Positions 27,014 through 35,210 of a stretch of DNA of 64,000 nt are shown piece after piece; the first letter of the stretch is position 1; each line of letters begins with the position of its first letter. Under the pieces are notes generated by a model that was not told the DNA's origin, made no database searches, and saw nothing but the letters and a program-made list of their open reading frames with translations. This stretch comes from Paenibacillus sophorae (GTDB lineage: Bacteria > Bacillota > Bacilli > Paenibacillales > Paenibacillaceae): positions 2,108,001-2,172,000 of the forward strand of contig NZ_CP076607.1 of NCBI RefSeq assembly GCF_018966525.1. The letters are read 5' to 3'. The translations under genes were made by a program, and so were the position numbers.

Positions 27014-27062
27014 AAGAAGCTCCGTCCTGCGGCTACAAACCGCAGGATGGAGCGCTTCTTGT
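27014..27062. terminator. Bidirectional terminator-like hairpin
   Basis: AAGAAGCTCC-TCCTGCGG pairs with CCGCAGGA-GGAGCGCTTCTT just past the MBL-fold gene stop on the minus strand; T-tails are short on both strands. Confidence 0.65.
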
Positions 27063-27079
27063 TCTACCGGAAAAAAGCG

Positions 27080-27865
27080 TCAGGCCAACTCCTCAATAAG
27101 CGGCTGCGGACTGCCTTCAAATAGGCCGCCATGGTAGCAGAGCACCTTGGCTATTGGCCGTCCCTCCAGCTTGCGGAGGCTGTGCAGCGCAAGCGGCATA
27201 TCCGGGGTCGCCCATTCAGCGGGTCCGGCGAGCTTGCCCTCCACGACGCACAGTTCGTCGGCGGCCAGCAGCAGCTTGTCGTTTGGCAGATAGAGGCAGA
27301 TATGGCCGGGGGTATGTCCCGGCGTATGGATGACTTCCACGCCGCCGCCCCAAGGCAGCATATCTCCGTCCTTCAGGACCGTAAATGCGCCCAGGCCGGG
27401 CAGACATTTAAGGAAATTGTGGGCCAGATCCTGGAACCCGCCGGGCATTTGCGCGATTCGCTCCGGGGAGAATTTCACCAGCGGAAGACTGCCGTTCAGA
27501 TAGGGAATATCATCCGCATGTGCCAGAAGCTCCAGTCCGGGTATCCGGTCCACGAGTTCCTGCAGATTCCCGATATGATCGATATCCTGATGGGTAATAA
27601 TGACGCGCTTAATATCGGACACTTGCGCTCCGGAATCTTCAACTGTCTGCTTCAGGGCTTCGAACTGTCCGAGCATGCCGGTGTCGACCAGCGTCAGACC
27701 GTCCTCATCCTTCAGCAGGGCCGGGTAAATTTCGGTGGGACCGAAAATGGGTGATAGCATAGGCACTTTCAGCGCGATTACCGATTCTGAGAAATCGGAT
27801 GAATAAGGCCAGCAGCGGCCCGAGTCCTTGCGGCGCGGGAAAGGAAACTCATCGATGAACGGCAA
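27080..27865 (-). CDS. Metallo-beta-lactamase-fold hydrolase
   Basis: An MBL-fold protein. The metal site is complete: ITHQDIDHIGN (HxHxDH variant with Gln replacing the first-pair partner), a later His in IHTPGHTPGH, Asp in LLLAADEL and a final His in LCYHGG. The strand VIALKVPMLSPIF starts the fold. The start is unclear: no ATG with a ribosome binding site lies before it. Candidates are TTG 27865, GTG 27768 and ATG 27762, and the frame stays open to 28042, overlapping the divergent GNAT gene. The family includes glyoxalase II-like and lactonase-like enzymes; substrate unknown. Confidence 0.75.
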   Translation of the reverse strand: MPFIDEFPFPRRKDSGRCWPYSSDFSESVIALKVPMLSPIFGPTEIYPALLKDEDGLTLVDTGMLGQFEALKQTVEDSGAQVSDIKRVIITHQDIDHIGNLQELVDRIPGLELLAHADDIPYLNGSLPLVKFSPERIAQMPGGFQDLAHNFLKCLPGLGAFTVLKDGDMLPWGGGVEVIHTPGHTPGHICLYLPNDKLLLAADELCVVEGKLAGPAEWATPDMPLALHSLRKLEGRPIAKVLCYHGGLFEGSPQPLIEELA

Positions 27866-27986
27866 ATCATAATAGTCACCGGAGCGGAGATTTAGCTTCG
27901 CTATGAATTGACTTTCAGGGCGGCTATGGATTACTTTGAAACTAGCGTCATAATTTCGGTTCGCTGCTAGATGGAGGAATGAATGG

Positions 27987-28490
27987 ATGGAATGGCAGAA
28001 GAGCAGTATTGAAGATGCAACACTGGAGGATCTGCCGGGCATAGTGGCTATTTATAATTCCACCGTGCCGGGACGGATGGTTACGGCAGACCTTGAACCC
28101 GTTAGCGTGGAAGACCGGCTCGCCTGGTTTCATGAGCATGGCAGCGGCCACCGCCCGCTATGGGTACTAAGAAAGGACGGCAAAATCGCCGCATGGCTGA
28201 GCTTTCAGTCGTTCCATGAAAGGCCGGCCTATAACGGAACGGCGGAAATCAGCATTTATGTAGGCGAAGAATACAGAGGCAGCGGAGCCGGAAGCCTGCT
28301 TATAGATAAAGCGCTCGAGGAATGCGGGAGGCTTGGCATAAGCAATCTGGTCGGTTTGGTATTTGGGCACAATGGGCCAAGCCTGGGGCTTCTGGAGAAA
28401 TTCGGCTTCGAGCGCTGGGGGCTCCTGCCCGGAGTAGCCGACATGGATGGTACACTGCGTGATTTGGTTATCGTCGGCCGCAAGGTGTAG
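27987..28490 (+). CDS. GNAT N-acetyltransferase, phosphinothricin-acetyltransferase-like
   Basis: A 167-residue acetyltransferase of the PAT/YwnH type. LEDLPGIVAIYNSTV at residue 12 and RLAWFHEH near 45 are family features, and the acetyl-CoA loop is EYRGSGAGSLL near 92-102 (Q/RxxGxG/A). VFGHNGPSLGLLEKFGFERWG follows. Enzymes of this group acetylate phosphinothricin, methionine sulfone or similar amino-acid analogues; the native substrate is not predictable. ATG 27987 lies nine bases after GGAGG. It is divergent from the MBL-fold gene. Confidence 0.87.
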   Translation: MEWQKSSIEDATLEDLPGIVAIYNSTVPGRMVTADLEPVSVEDRLAWFHEHGSGHRPLWVLRKDGKIAAWLSFQSFHERPAYNGTAEISIYVGEEYRGSGAGSLLIDKALEECGRLGISNLVGLVFGHNGPSLGLLEKFGFERWGLLPGVADMDGTLRDLVIVGRKV

Positions 28491-28553
28491 AGCACAACAC
28501 GCAAAAAAGGAAACCGGCTCGGCCGATCCCCCTTCATGCGGCGATCTAATGAT

Positions 28554-28883
28554 TTATGTGGATGAGTTGGTTTCGGCCTCAATCCAGTCCCGGGACCAGT
28601 GCTCCAGATCCCGAATGACCGATTCCAGCGCTCTTCCTTTTTCGGTCAGGGAATACTGAATCCTTACCGGCGTTTCAGGAAATACTTCCCGGCGCACGAT
28701 GCCCTCCTGCTCCAGATCTTTCAGCCTCTCGGACAGAAGTCTTCCGCTAAGAGGCAGGGAGGCTTCGATGGCGCCGAATCGCTGGGGTCCTTGAAGCAGC
28801 TGGTAAATGATCAGACCGGTCCAACGCTTTCCGATAATATCCATGCTTTTTTGCAGCCGGGGACACAAGGAAGTCTGCTTCAT
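28554..28883 (-). CDS. HxlR-family transcriptional regulator
   Basis: A 109-residue winged-helix repressor/activator of the HxlR (MarR-like) family. The start CPRLQKSMDIIGKRWTGLI is diagnostic; Cys near residue 7 is a frequent redox- or aldehyde-sensing residue. RFGAIEASLPLSGRLLSERLKDLEQEG forms the helix-turn-helix. ATG 28883 is used because AGAGGTG sits just upstream; GTG 28892 is possible. It is divergent from the yqkE-like gene, which may share the intervening promoter region. Target unknown. Confidence 0.9.
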   Translation of the reverse strand: MKQTSLCPRLQKSMDIIGKRWTGLIIYQLLQGPQRFGAIEASLPLSGRLLSERLKDLEQEGIVRREVFPETPVRIQYSLTEKGRALESVIRDLEHWSRDWIEAETNSST

Positions 28884-28973
28884 TTGTCTCACCTCTTGCT
28901 TTCATTATAAACGAAAAGACCATGGACTAAAACAAATCCAAACAAAAATAAGCATAAAAAGGAGGGGATTGCA

Positions 28974-29234
28974 ATGGCAAAAAAGAAGAAATTGCCGAAC
29001 GCTCCACGGGTGAGCAAAGAGGATGCTCCGGCAACCTTGAAGGACCTTCTGAGCAGTGAAGTGTTGAACAAACTGAAGGCGCAGGCCGATGAGCTGAAGA
29101 ACGAGGAGAATGACCGCAAAGAAGCGGAGCGTAAGAAGGCGGAGGAAGCGCGCAAGGCGGAGCAGAAGCGCCTGGACAACGATTTTGCCCATCTGCTGGA
29201 GAACAGCAGCCAGGACTGGCGGAAATACAAATAA
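28974..29234 (+). CDS. yqkE: YqkE-family small charged protein (DUF3886)
   Basis: An 86-residue, highly charged and probably helical protein. It starts MAKKKKLPNAP, has a central DAPATLKDLLSSEVLNKLK segment, then a Lys/Glu/Ala-rich helix (about 45-75) and ends SSQDWRKYK, the pattern of Bacillus YqkE. Function is unknown. AAAGGAGGGG precedes ATG 28974. The long helix could form a coiled coil or bind nucleic acid. Confidence 0.85.
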   Translation: MAKKKKLPNAPRVSKEDAPATLKDLLSSEVLNKLKAQADELKNEENDRKEAERKKAEEARKAEQKRLDNDFAHLLENSSQDWRKYK

Positions 29235-29424
29235 CCGTTAAACGGTGCTTGGAATCTTTTTCGACCCGATTGGAAGACAGCTGTCCGAGATGCTCGGCCG
29301 GCTTCTTTTTCATGCGCATATCCCTGCAAAGATTAAAAAGTTGTTACCTAATGAAGGGCGAAGGCGGAATAAGATAAGGATACAAATGGAAGCGAGACTG
29401 TACGCTCGTTAGGAGAGTTCTACG

Positions 29425-30603
29425 TTGAGAAAAATAATCGTCCCTGTATTGGCTGCCGCAATCCTGGCCAGTTTAGCCGGTTTTTTCGGGTTCAGACAAG
29501 AGTCTCATGAAGTCGACTTTGAGGTTGGCGGGCGGGTGCTGAAATCATCCGGTCCCCTCGAATACTCGCATCATGAGCTGCTGGTTCCGCAAACATTCGC
29601 CGAAAGTCTTCTGGGCGTAAATATCCGCTGGGATCGGCCGGCGCCTCTGCCAAAGGGAGTCTACTATAAAAATAAAGTGGCGGTCCTGATGTACCATCAT
29701 CTATCCCGGAAACCGCTGCTGCCCTCTATTTTGTCGGTGAACCGGTTCGGTGACCAGATGAAGCTGCTGAAACAGGACGGTTATCATGTAATTACAATGG
29801 AACAATACCGGCGGTTTATGCTTGAGGATGGCAAGATTCCGGACAATGCCGTGCTGCTTACCTTTGACGACGGCTATGAGAGCTTCTACAAGCTGGCATT
29901 TCCGATTTTGCGAAAATACAGCTATACGGCGGTGGACTTCGTCATCGTCTCCGATGTCGATAATCCCGGCAAGGGAGGCTTGCCCAAGCTGACCTGGCAG
30001 CAGATGCGGGAGATGAAAAAAATCGGCATGGGCTTCTACAATCATACCTATAATCTTCATTTCTATGACGTTGTCGACGCCGAAGGCGGGAAGGAGCCGG
30101 CGCTTACCGCGCAGCTCTACATAAACGACGAGAACCGGAACGAATATAACGAAGAATATTACCGCAGAGTGAAGGGAGATTTGGGACTGGCAGAGCGGAG
30201 GCTGAAAGAGGAGCTCGGCAATACCGATTCGGCGCTCGCTTTTCCATATGGGGCCTATAATGACAAGGTGCTTCATGTTACGGCTTCGCTCGGCATCCCT
30301 CTGACCTTCACTGTGAAGGAAGGGCTGACCGATAGAGGCGAACGGAATGCCGGCCGCATTAATGGGGGCAGCAATTTACGGACTCCCGCGCAAACGATCG
30401 ACCGGATCAGGCAGTTCGTGCCCAAACGGGAATTGACGGTTAACGGGCGCAGCGTGTTTCTGGCGGGTGTCCAGCCGGAGTTCAAGAATGGAAGGCTGCT
30501 GGTTCCCCTTGACGACATTTGCCGGTCGCTGCATATCGCGATGGATTATGACCGGTATAACGGCACGGTAAAGCTGACGTTGCCTGGGGGGCATCATGCG
30601 TAG
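29425..30603 (+). CDS. Secreted polysaccharide deacetylase with stalk-like terminal domain
   Basis: A 392-residue extracytoplasmic protein. An N-terminal signal/anchor helix (about 3-22) leads into a short copper-amine-oxidase-N-like segment. The NodB deacetylase domain (about 85-310) has YHH near 91, TFDDGYESF near 147 with the catalytic Asp and metal Asp, NHTYNLH near 209 and FPYGAYND near 274. In motif 2 an Asn stands where Ser is usual. A second copper-amine-oxidase-like beta segment (about 330-390, LTVNGRSVFL) closes it. It probably removes acetyl groups from a cell-wall or capsule polymer. TTG 29425 lies seven bases after AGGAGAG. The stop overlaps the likely original start of the MFS gene. 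Confidence 0.85.
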   Translation: MRKIIVPVLAAAILASLAGFFGFRQESHEVDFEVGGRVLKSSGPLEYSHHELLVPQTFAESLLGVNIRWDRPAPLPKGVYYKNKVAVLMYHHLSRKPLLPSILSVNRFGDQMKLLKQDGYHVITMEQYRRFMLEDGKIPDNAVLLTFDDGYESFYKLAFPILRKYSYTAVDFVIVSDVDNPGKGGLPKLTWQQMREMKKIGMGFYNHTYNLHFYDVVDAEGGKEPALTAQLYINDENRNEYNEEYYRRVKGDLGLAERRLKEELGNTDSALAFPYGAYNDKVLHVTASLGIPLTFTVKEGLTDRGERNAGRINGGSNLRTPAQTIDRIRQFVPKRELTVNGRSVFLAGVQPEFKNGRLLVPLDDICRSLHIAMDYDRYNGTVKLTLPGGHHA

Positions 30604-30777
30604 CGCGGCTTCGGCGGGACGCCCGGAGGATTCGGAGGCGAGAGAATCAACCGAATCACGGTTATACCGTCCCGCAAAAGCCTATATGCAGCTATCGGCC
30701 CGCTGATTGCCGCGTATAGTCTGGCTTCGCTCGGCTCCTATATTTTTGACATCGGCATTATCGTCGAGCTGTACCGG

Positions 30778-31872
30778 ATGACCGGTTCTCCCGCCGCTGT
30801 CGGAGGATACTTCATCATTCAGTTTCTTCCTTCGCTGCTGCTGACGCCGGTCATCGGGACCTTCATCGACCGCTGGAGCCGCAAAAGAATACTGCTGCTG
30901 ACGAATCTGATGCGGGCGATGACCGTCGGCATCCTGCTTATCCATTTGTCCATTGAAACGATTTATTTGGCGGCCGTGCTGCTCGGGATATGCGATGAAA
31001 TCTATGCTGCGACCGCAAATGCCATCGGTCCTGAGCTTGCAGGGCCGCAGGACATTCCGCGCTTTAATTCGCTGCTCTCCGCGGCGGATTCCATAAATCT
31101 GATTGTCGGTCCCGCTATCGCCGGACTGTGCGTGTCGCTTGGCGGAATCGGGACAAGCATCGGAGTCGATGCCGCTGTGTTCGCCCTTGCCGCCCTGCTC
31201 GTACTGCCGATGCCTTACAAGCCTCAGCGCAAGGCATCGGCTAAGGCGGGATTTCTGGAAGAGATGAAGGAAGGCTTACGAATCGTCGCCGGAGAGCCGG
31301 TTGTTAAGCGTATGCTGCTGATCTGGGCGCTGCTGCTGGCGGGGGTCGGCAGTACAGGCTCACTGGTTGTTGCCTTTGTTAGCAGGACCATGGGGCTTCC
31401 GGCGGACCGATACGGATGGGTTATGGCCTTTCAGGGCGCGGGAATCATCGCCGGATCGGTCTGGATTATGTCGCGGAAGAGAGCTCCCGATCCCAGCCGG
31501 CTTATCCCTTTCGGGATGGCAGCCATAGGTGCCGGACTGCTTGCCGTATCGGCAGCGGACCGGATGGCTGCCATCCTGGGGGCTTATCTGCTCATCGGGC
31601 TTGGCGCCGCCGCTGCCCCGAACGGCATCCGTTCCACTCTGCAAAAGGAACTGGCGCCCGCTGTACTGGGCAGAGTGTTCACCTCGGTCCGTTTCGTTGT
31701 GAACTCGGTTCGCACGCTGTCCATCGCGGCGGCCTCGTTTCTCGCGGGAATAACTGGCATGAGGATTATTTTTGCGGCGGCGGCTCTGTGCGTCCTGCTG
31801 GGCGGCGCCGCCGCTTATGCCGGGAGGAAGCGAAGAACCGCAGGGCTGCATGTGGAGCGGAGGAAGCCGTAG
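30778..31872 (+). CDS. MFS transporter, N-terminus probably broken by frameshift
   Basis: A major facilitator with about 11 visible helices. The ATG at 30778 starts inside the fold: the same frame upstream to 30604 encodes a good first helix (AAIGPLIAAYSLASLGSYIF) but has no ATG, GTG or TTG. A better start is ATG 30596, overlapping the deacetylase stop and preceded by GGGGGG; its frame stops at about 30704. Adding one base near 30689 joins the two frames as KAYM-x-AIGPL. So the real gene probably spans 30596-31872 with a 1-bp deletion. The family resembles macrolide- or drug-efflux-type MFS (D-RWSRKR after helix 2). Substrate unknown. Confidence 0.7.
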   Translation: MTGSPAAVGGYFIIQFLPSLLLTPVIGTFIDRWSRKRILLLTNLMRAMTVGILLIHLSIETIYLAAVLLGICDEIYAATANAIGPELAGPQDIPRFNSLLSAADSINLIVGPAIAGLCVSLGGIGTSIGVDAAVFALAALLVLPMPYKPQRKASAKAGFLEEMKEGLRIVAGEPVVKRMLLIWALLLAGVGSTGSLVVAFVSRTMGLPADRYGWVMAFQGAGIIAGSVWIMSRKRAPDPSRLIPFGMAAIGAGLLAVSAADRMAAILGAYLLIGLGAAAAPNGIRSTLQKELAPAVLGRVFTSVRFVVNSVRTLSIAAASFLAGITGMRIIFAAAALCVLLGGAAAYAGRKRRTAGLHVERRKP

Positions 31873-31984
31873 CGGCAGCCCGGTATTTTGCCTTGAGAGC
31901 TGGCTCCGCTACGGTGGACGATCCCGTGTCTTCGTCGTACAATAATTTACAATATGAATCTTAATAATGAGGAGGCGGAGCAAG

Positions 31985-32491
31985 ATGAAAGTAGGAGTCG
32001 TTTCGGATACTCATATGACCCGGGCGGGGAAGAAACTGCCGAAAGCACTGATAGAGGGACTGGCGGGAGTCGAACTGATTCTGCACCTGGGTGACTGGGT
32101 GGATATGGAAGTCTATGACGAGCTGTCCGCTCTGGCGCCGGTTGACGGAATTGCCGGAAACAACGACGGGCAAGACATTGTGAAGCGATTCGGCGAGCGC
32201 AAAATCGTGACGGTTGCGGGCGCGCGCATCGGCATGGTTCACGGACATCAGCCCTATACCGGGAGGGGGACGGACGGCAATGCCTTGAGGGCGTTTGCCG
32301 GCGAGAGCCTGGACTGCATTCTGTTCGGCCATTCCCATCAGCCGCTCATGCGAAGCGAGAACGGCATATTGCTGTTCAATCCGGGTTCGCCGACGGACAA
32401 GCGGCGGGAGAAGCTGTATTCGTTCGGACTGCTGGATATTGAGGAAGGGAAGATCGAGGCCCGCCATATTTTTTACGAATCGAAAGGATGA
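31985..32491 (+). CDS. ysnB: YfcE/YsnB-type metallophosphoesterase
   Basis: A 168-residue calcineurin-like phosphoesterase. Metal ligands appear in order: VVSDTHMTR (Asp and His near 9-11), HLGDWVD (Asp near 40), AGNND (Asn near 62), VHGHQPY (His near 91-93) and FGHSHQP (His near 122-124). FNPGSPTDKRR near 138 is typical of the MJ0936/YfcE group, which hydrolyse phosphodiesters. ATG 31985 follows GAGGAGGCGGAG. It heads a small cluster with two GNAT genes and a HAD phosphatase. Confidence 0.9.
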   Translation: MKVGVVSDTHMTRAGKKLPKALIEGLAGVELILHLGDWVDMEVYDELSALAPVDGIAGNNDGQDIVKRFGERKIVTVAGARIGMVHGHQPYTGRGTDGNALRAFAGESLDCILFGHSHQPLMRSENGILLFNPGSPTDKRREKLYSFGLLDIEEGKIEARHIFYESKG

Positions 32492-32497
32492 GGCGGC

Positions 32498-33037
32498 ATG
32501 GCGATGGAACTGCGCGAGCTGACGGTTCCTGAAGGTAGGGAGATCTATGAAATGGTCCGCGAAATCGGGTCCGGGGAGAACGGGTTTGTCAACAGTCTCT
32601 ATATTGCCGGATACTCCAAATTCCTGAAGCTGCTTCCGGTTCTGCGGGATTATTCCGCTGGGACCGGTCTGCCGCCGGGTCATGTGCCCCAAACCCTGTA
32701 TTTTCTGTATGCGGAAGGAAGACCGGTAGGCTATGGCAAGCTGCGCCACTGGCTGACCGACTCTTTGCGCGTCACCGGCGGCCATATCGGATATTGTATC
32801 CGGCCCACCGCGCGGGGAATGGGCTACGGCACAGCTCTGCTGGCAGGACTGCTGGACAAAGCGAGCGAGCTGGGCATCCGCCGGGCGCTCCTTACCTGCA
32901 ACGAAGATAATATGGGATCGCGGCGGGTCATTGAGAACAACGGGGGAAGTATGGCCGAGCTGGACAACCGGTACTGCCGATACTGGATCGACCTTTTGGA
33001 TGTTTCGCCGGCGGAAGACCGGGATAAGTCTAAATAA
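32498..33037 (+). CDS. GNAT family N-acetyltransferase
   Basis: A 179-residue acetyltransferase. The acetyl-CoA binding loop is RPTARGMGYGTALLAGL near residues 106-122, followed by LLTCNEDNMGSRRVIENNGG near 132. The pattern matches predicted acetyltransferases of the RimJ/YjdJ size class; the N-terminal VREIGSGENGFVNSLY segment is characteristic of a Bacillota subgroup with unknown substrate. It starts seven bases after the phosphoesterase stop with GGATGAGGCGGC as its site, so both are probably cotranscribed. Confidence 0.85.
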   Translation: MAMELRELTVPEGREIYEMVREIGSGENGFVNSLYIAGYSKFLKLLPVLRDYSAGTGLPPGHVPQTLYFLYAEGRPVGYGKLRHWLTDSLRVTGGHIGYCIRPTARGMGYGTALLAGLLDKASELGIRRALLTCNEDNMGSRRVIENNGGSMAELDNRYCRYWIDLLDVSPAEDRDKSK

Positions 33038-33113
33038 TGCGATAATTTCTCCATGGCAAACCTTTAGGGTCAATCTTACAATGACGGTATTATGGCTTTG
33101 ATAAGGGGGAGCG

Positions 33114-33584
33114 ATGAAAGTGAAACGGAATTTTGCGGTGCGGGCGGGTCTTGAGGATCTGGAGAGGATCGTGCCTTTGTTCGACGAGTATCGGATTTTT
33201 TACAGGCAGGAATCGGACAGGGCAGGCGCAGGAGCCTTTTTGGAAGAGCGGCTGCGCCGGGAGGAATCGGTTATTTTTCTTGCGATTGAAGAGGATGGGG
33301 AAGGCGGCGAACGCGCGGTCGGCTTTACGCAGCTGTATCCTTCTTTCTCTTCGGTTACGATGCAGCGGCTGTGGATTCTGAATGATCTGTACGTCACGGA
33401 AAAGGCGCGGGAAAGCGGAGCGGGTGCGCTGCTGATGGAAACGGCCAGAGAATTTGCGAAGGAGACCGGCACAAAGGGACTGACGCTGACGACCTGGACC
33501 GATAACTTTACCGCCCAGCGGCTCTATGAGAAACAAGGCTACGTAAGGGATGACGAATTTTACAGCTATAATCTTTTTTTCTGA
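33114..33584 (+). CDS. GNAT family N-acetyltransferase
   Basis: A 156-residue acetyltransferase. LEDLERIVPLFDEYRIFY at residue 13, WILNDLYVTEKARESGAGALLM near 87-108 (acetyl-CoA loop with RESGAGALL) and TTWTDNFTAQRLYEKQGYVRD near 125 are visible. This layout is close to diamine/aminoglycoside-like small GNATs. AAGGGGGAGCG precedes ATG 33114. Substrate unknown. Confidence 0.85.
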   Translation: MKVKRNFAVRAGLEDLERIVPLFDEYRIFYRQESDRAGAGAFLEERLRREESVIFLAIEEDGEGGERAVGFTQLYPSFSSVTMQRLWILNDLYVTEKARESGAGALLMETAREFAKETGTKGLTLTTWTDNFTAQRLYEKQGYVRDDEFYSYNLFF

Positions 33585-33650
33585 CTATAATATCCGGGGA
33601 TAACGGTTACATCCGGTCCTAATCAATTGCGGAAGCTAAGGGGCGTTGAA

Positions 33651-34361
33651 ATGGAGAGCAGTGGTAAAAGGGCAATTTTTTTTGATTTGGACGATACGCT
33701 TTACGATCATCTTGTCCCATTCCGAAACGCGGTGAGGGAAGTGATTAAGCCGGACGAGAGCGTGCTGGACGTGCTGCATTTATTCGACCGGGTAAGATAT
33801 CACAGCGACCAGCTATGGCCGAGATATCTGCAGGGAGAGTTCTCCCTGGACGAGACGCGGGTGCGGCGGATGGAGATCGCTTTCAGCGAATTTGGGATAC
33901 ACCTCAGCCGGGAGCAGGCGACGCTTGTGCAGCAAGGCTATATTAGCCGCCAGTACAACATCGAGATGATTGACGGCGTTCTCCCGCAGCTGACGCGGCT
34001 CATGGAGGAAGGCCATGTGGTCGGCATCATTACCAACGGTCCGGTAGATCATCAGATGAGCAAAATCCGCGGTCTCGGCGTGGACAAGCTTATCCCTGCG
34101 GATCGGATCTTTATTTCGGATGCTGTCGGCATTGCCAAGCCTAATCCGGAAATCTTCGCTTATGTTAACCGGATTACGGGTACGAAAGCGGAAAACAGTG
34201 TGTATGTGGGCGACACTTGGCATAACGATGTGGTTGGTGCGCTGGATGCCGGATGGAAAATGTGGTGGTACAACCCAAGAGGAAGGGAACTCATTGCCGG
34301 TCATACGCCGACCCATATTTTCCGGAATTACGAAGAATTCGCCGGGCTGCCAATCGTTTAG
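33651..34361 (+). CDS. HAD-superfamily hydrolase (YjjG/subfamily IA)
   Basis: A 236-residue HAD IA phosphatase. Motif I is IFFDLDDTLYDH near residue 9 (nucleophile and acid Asp), motif II IITNGPVDHQ near 128, motif III Lys in GIAKPNPEIF near 165 and motif IV GDTWHNDVVGA near 187. The helical cap lies between residues 20 and 90. Relatives dephosphorylate nucleotides or phosphoglycolate; substrate unknown. ATG 33651 has AAGGGG seven bases upstream. A terminator follows. Confidence 0.88.
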   Translation: MESSGKRAIFFDLDDTLYDHLVPFRNAVREVIKPDESVLDVLHLFDRVRYHSDQLWPRYLQGEFSLDETRVRRMEIAFSEFGIHLSREQATLVQQGYISRQYNIEMIDGVLPQLTRLMEEGHVVGIITNGPVDHQMSKIRGLGVDKLIPADRIFISDAVGIAKPNPEIFAYVNRITGTKAENSVYVGDTWHNDVVGALDAGWKMWWYNPRGRELIAGHTPTHIFRNYEEFAGLPIV

Positions 34362-34391
34362 TTGACGACCTATAACAAATGATTATTTTCA

Positions 34392-34416
34392 AAAAAACGG
34401 CGCAGGCCGTTTCTTC
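34392..34416 (+). terminator. Terminator of the HAD hydrolase gene
   Basis: AAACGGC pairs with GCCGTTT around a 4-base loop, followed by CTTCTT. Nearly the same 21 bases recur at 7391-7411. Confidence 0.6.
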
Positions 34417-34457
34417 TTAATGACTGCCGCACCTGCGTTAAATTCTGGCGGCTCTGG

Positions 34458-34522
34458 CACTTGCCGGCTTCACGTAAATTCTCTCTTGGCGGGGGATGCG
34501 TGATCCGGCAGGTGTTTTTTTT
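34458..34522 (+). terminator. Second intrinsic terminator before the sigma-factor gene
   Basis: CACTTGCCGG at 34458-34467 pairs with CCGGCAGGTG at 34505-34514 (one G-T pair), with TCACG/CGTGA nested inside, followed by eight T. Confidence 0.8.
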
Positions 34523-34523
34523 A

Positions 34524-34571
34524 GATTAAAGAATCTATAAATTTTCAGCGGAGCTGAACGATTCTTTAATC
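34524..34571. repeat. Perfect 12-bp inverted repeat with inner hairpin
   Basis: GATTAAAGAATC (34524-34535) and GATTCTTTAATC (34560-34571) enclose a second hairpin TTCAGC/GCTGAA. It starts right after the T-run of the terminator, about 145 bp before the sigma gene: operator or leader RNA structure. Confidence 0.55.
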
Positions 34572-34715
34572 GCAAGAAAAACAACCGCTAAAGAGGGATT
34601 AGGCAACATCTTCGAGAGACTCCCCTAGGAGTTTTTCTTATATTTAGCAAAAAAAATGCGCACAGCGACAACATTCCGGGAGTTCGATCGTTATATCAGC
34701 GAAAGGGGGTGCAGG

Positions 34716-35210
34716 ATGGGGCCCGGGCACCTGGAGCAGCTGCTTCAACCTAAAATGGCGGAAATCCGCCGTTATTTAATCCGATTGGGCGCTGGCGCCG
34801 CCGATGCGGAGGACATTGTGCAGGACACGGTTTACAAAGCCTTGCTGTATCTTGAAGCGATCGACGAACGCAAGTTCAGCGCTTGGCTGTATAAGGCTGC
34901 GATCAACCGCTATTATGATCTGTGCCGAAGGCAGAAGCGACTTCAATATGACGAAGAACCCGGGGATTATGCCGTTTCGGAGAGCGAACTGCCGGAAGAG
35001 ACTCTGCTGAGGCGGGAGCAAAAAGACCTGATCGAACGCGTTCTCGGGAAGCTGAATCCTGTGCACAGACAGCTGATATTGATGAAATACGAAATGGAAC
35101 TGTCTTATCGGGAGATAGCGTCCCTTCTGGACATCAGCGAGGGAAAGGTGAAAGCTTCGTTGTACCGCGCAAGGCAGCAATTCCAACACTATTACGGAGG
35201 TGAGGCATAG
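34716..35210 (+). CDS. ECF-type RNA polymerase sigma factor
   Basis: A 164-residue sigma-70 family factor of the extracytoplasmic function group. Region 2 (about 12-75) holds DAEDIVQDTVYKALLYLE and FSAWLYKAAINRYYDLCRRQ; region 4 (about 110-160) holds LNPVHRQLILMKYEMELSYREIASLLDISEGKVKASLYRAR. ATG 34716 is preferred over ATG 34656 because AAAGGGGG lies just upstream and homology starts there. The next gene, starting directly after its stop, is a membrane protein of the sigma-regulator type, so the sigma factor is probably held inactive at the membrane. The inducing signal is unknown. Confidence 0.92.
   Translation: MGPGHLEQLLQPKMAEIRRYLIRLGAGAADAEDIVQDTVYKALLYLEAIDERKFSAWLYKAAINRYYDLCRRQKRLQYDEEPGDYAVSESELPEETLLRREQKDLIERVLGKLNPVHRQLILMKYEMELSYREIASLLDISEGKVKASLYRARQQFQHYYGGEA

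Noticed and set aside
31961..33073. 370-codon minus-strand frame opposite the phosphoesterase and GNAT genes
   Set aside because: No family features; the + strand genes have clear motifs and ribosome binding sites.
34398..34530. Riboswitch or T-box before the sigma-factor gene
   Set aside because: Several hairpins are present but none of the conserved T-box or known riboswitch core bases; two successive terminators explain most of it.
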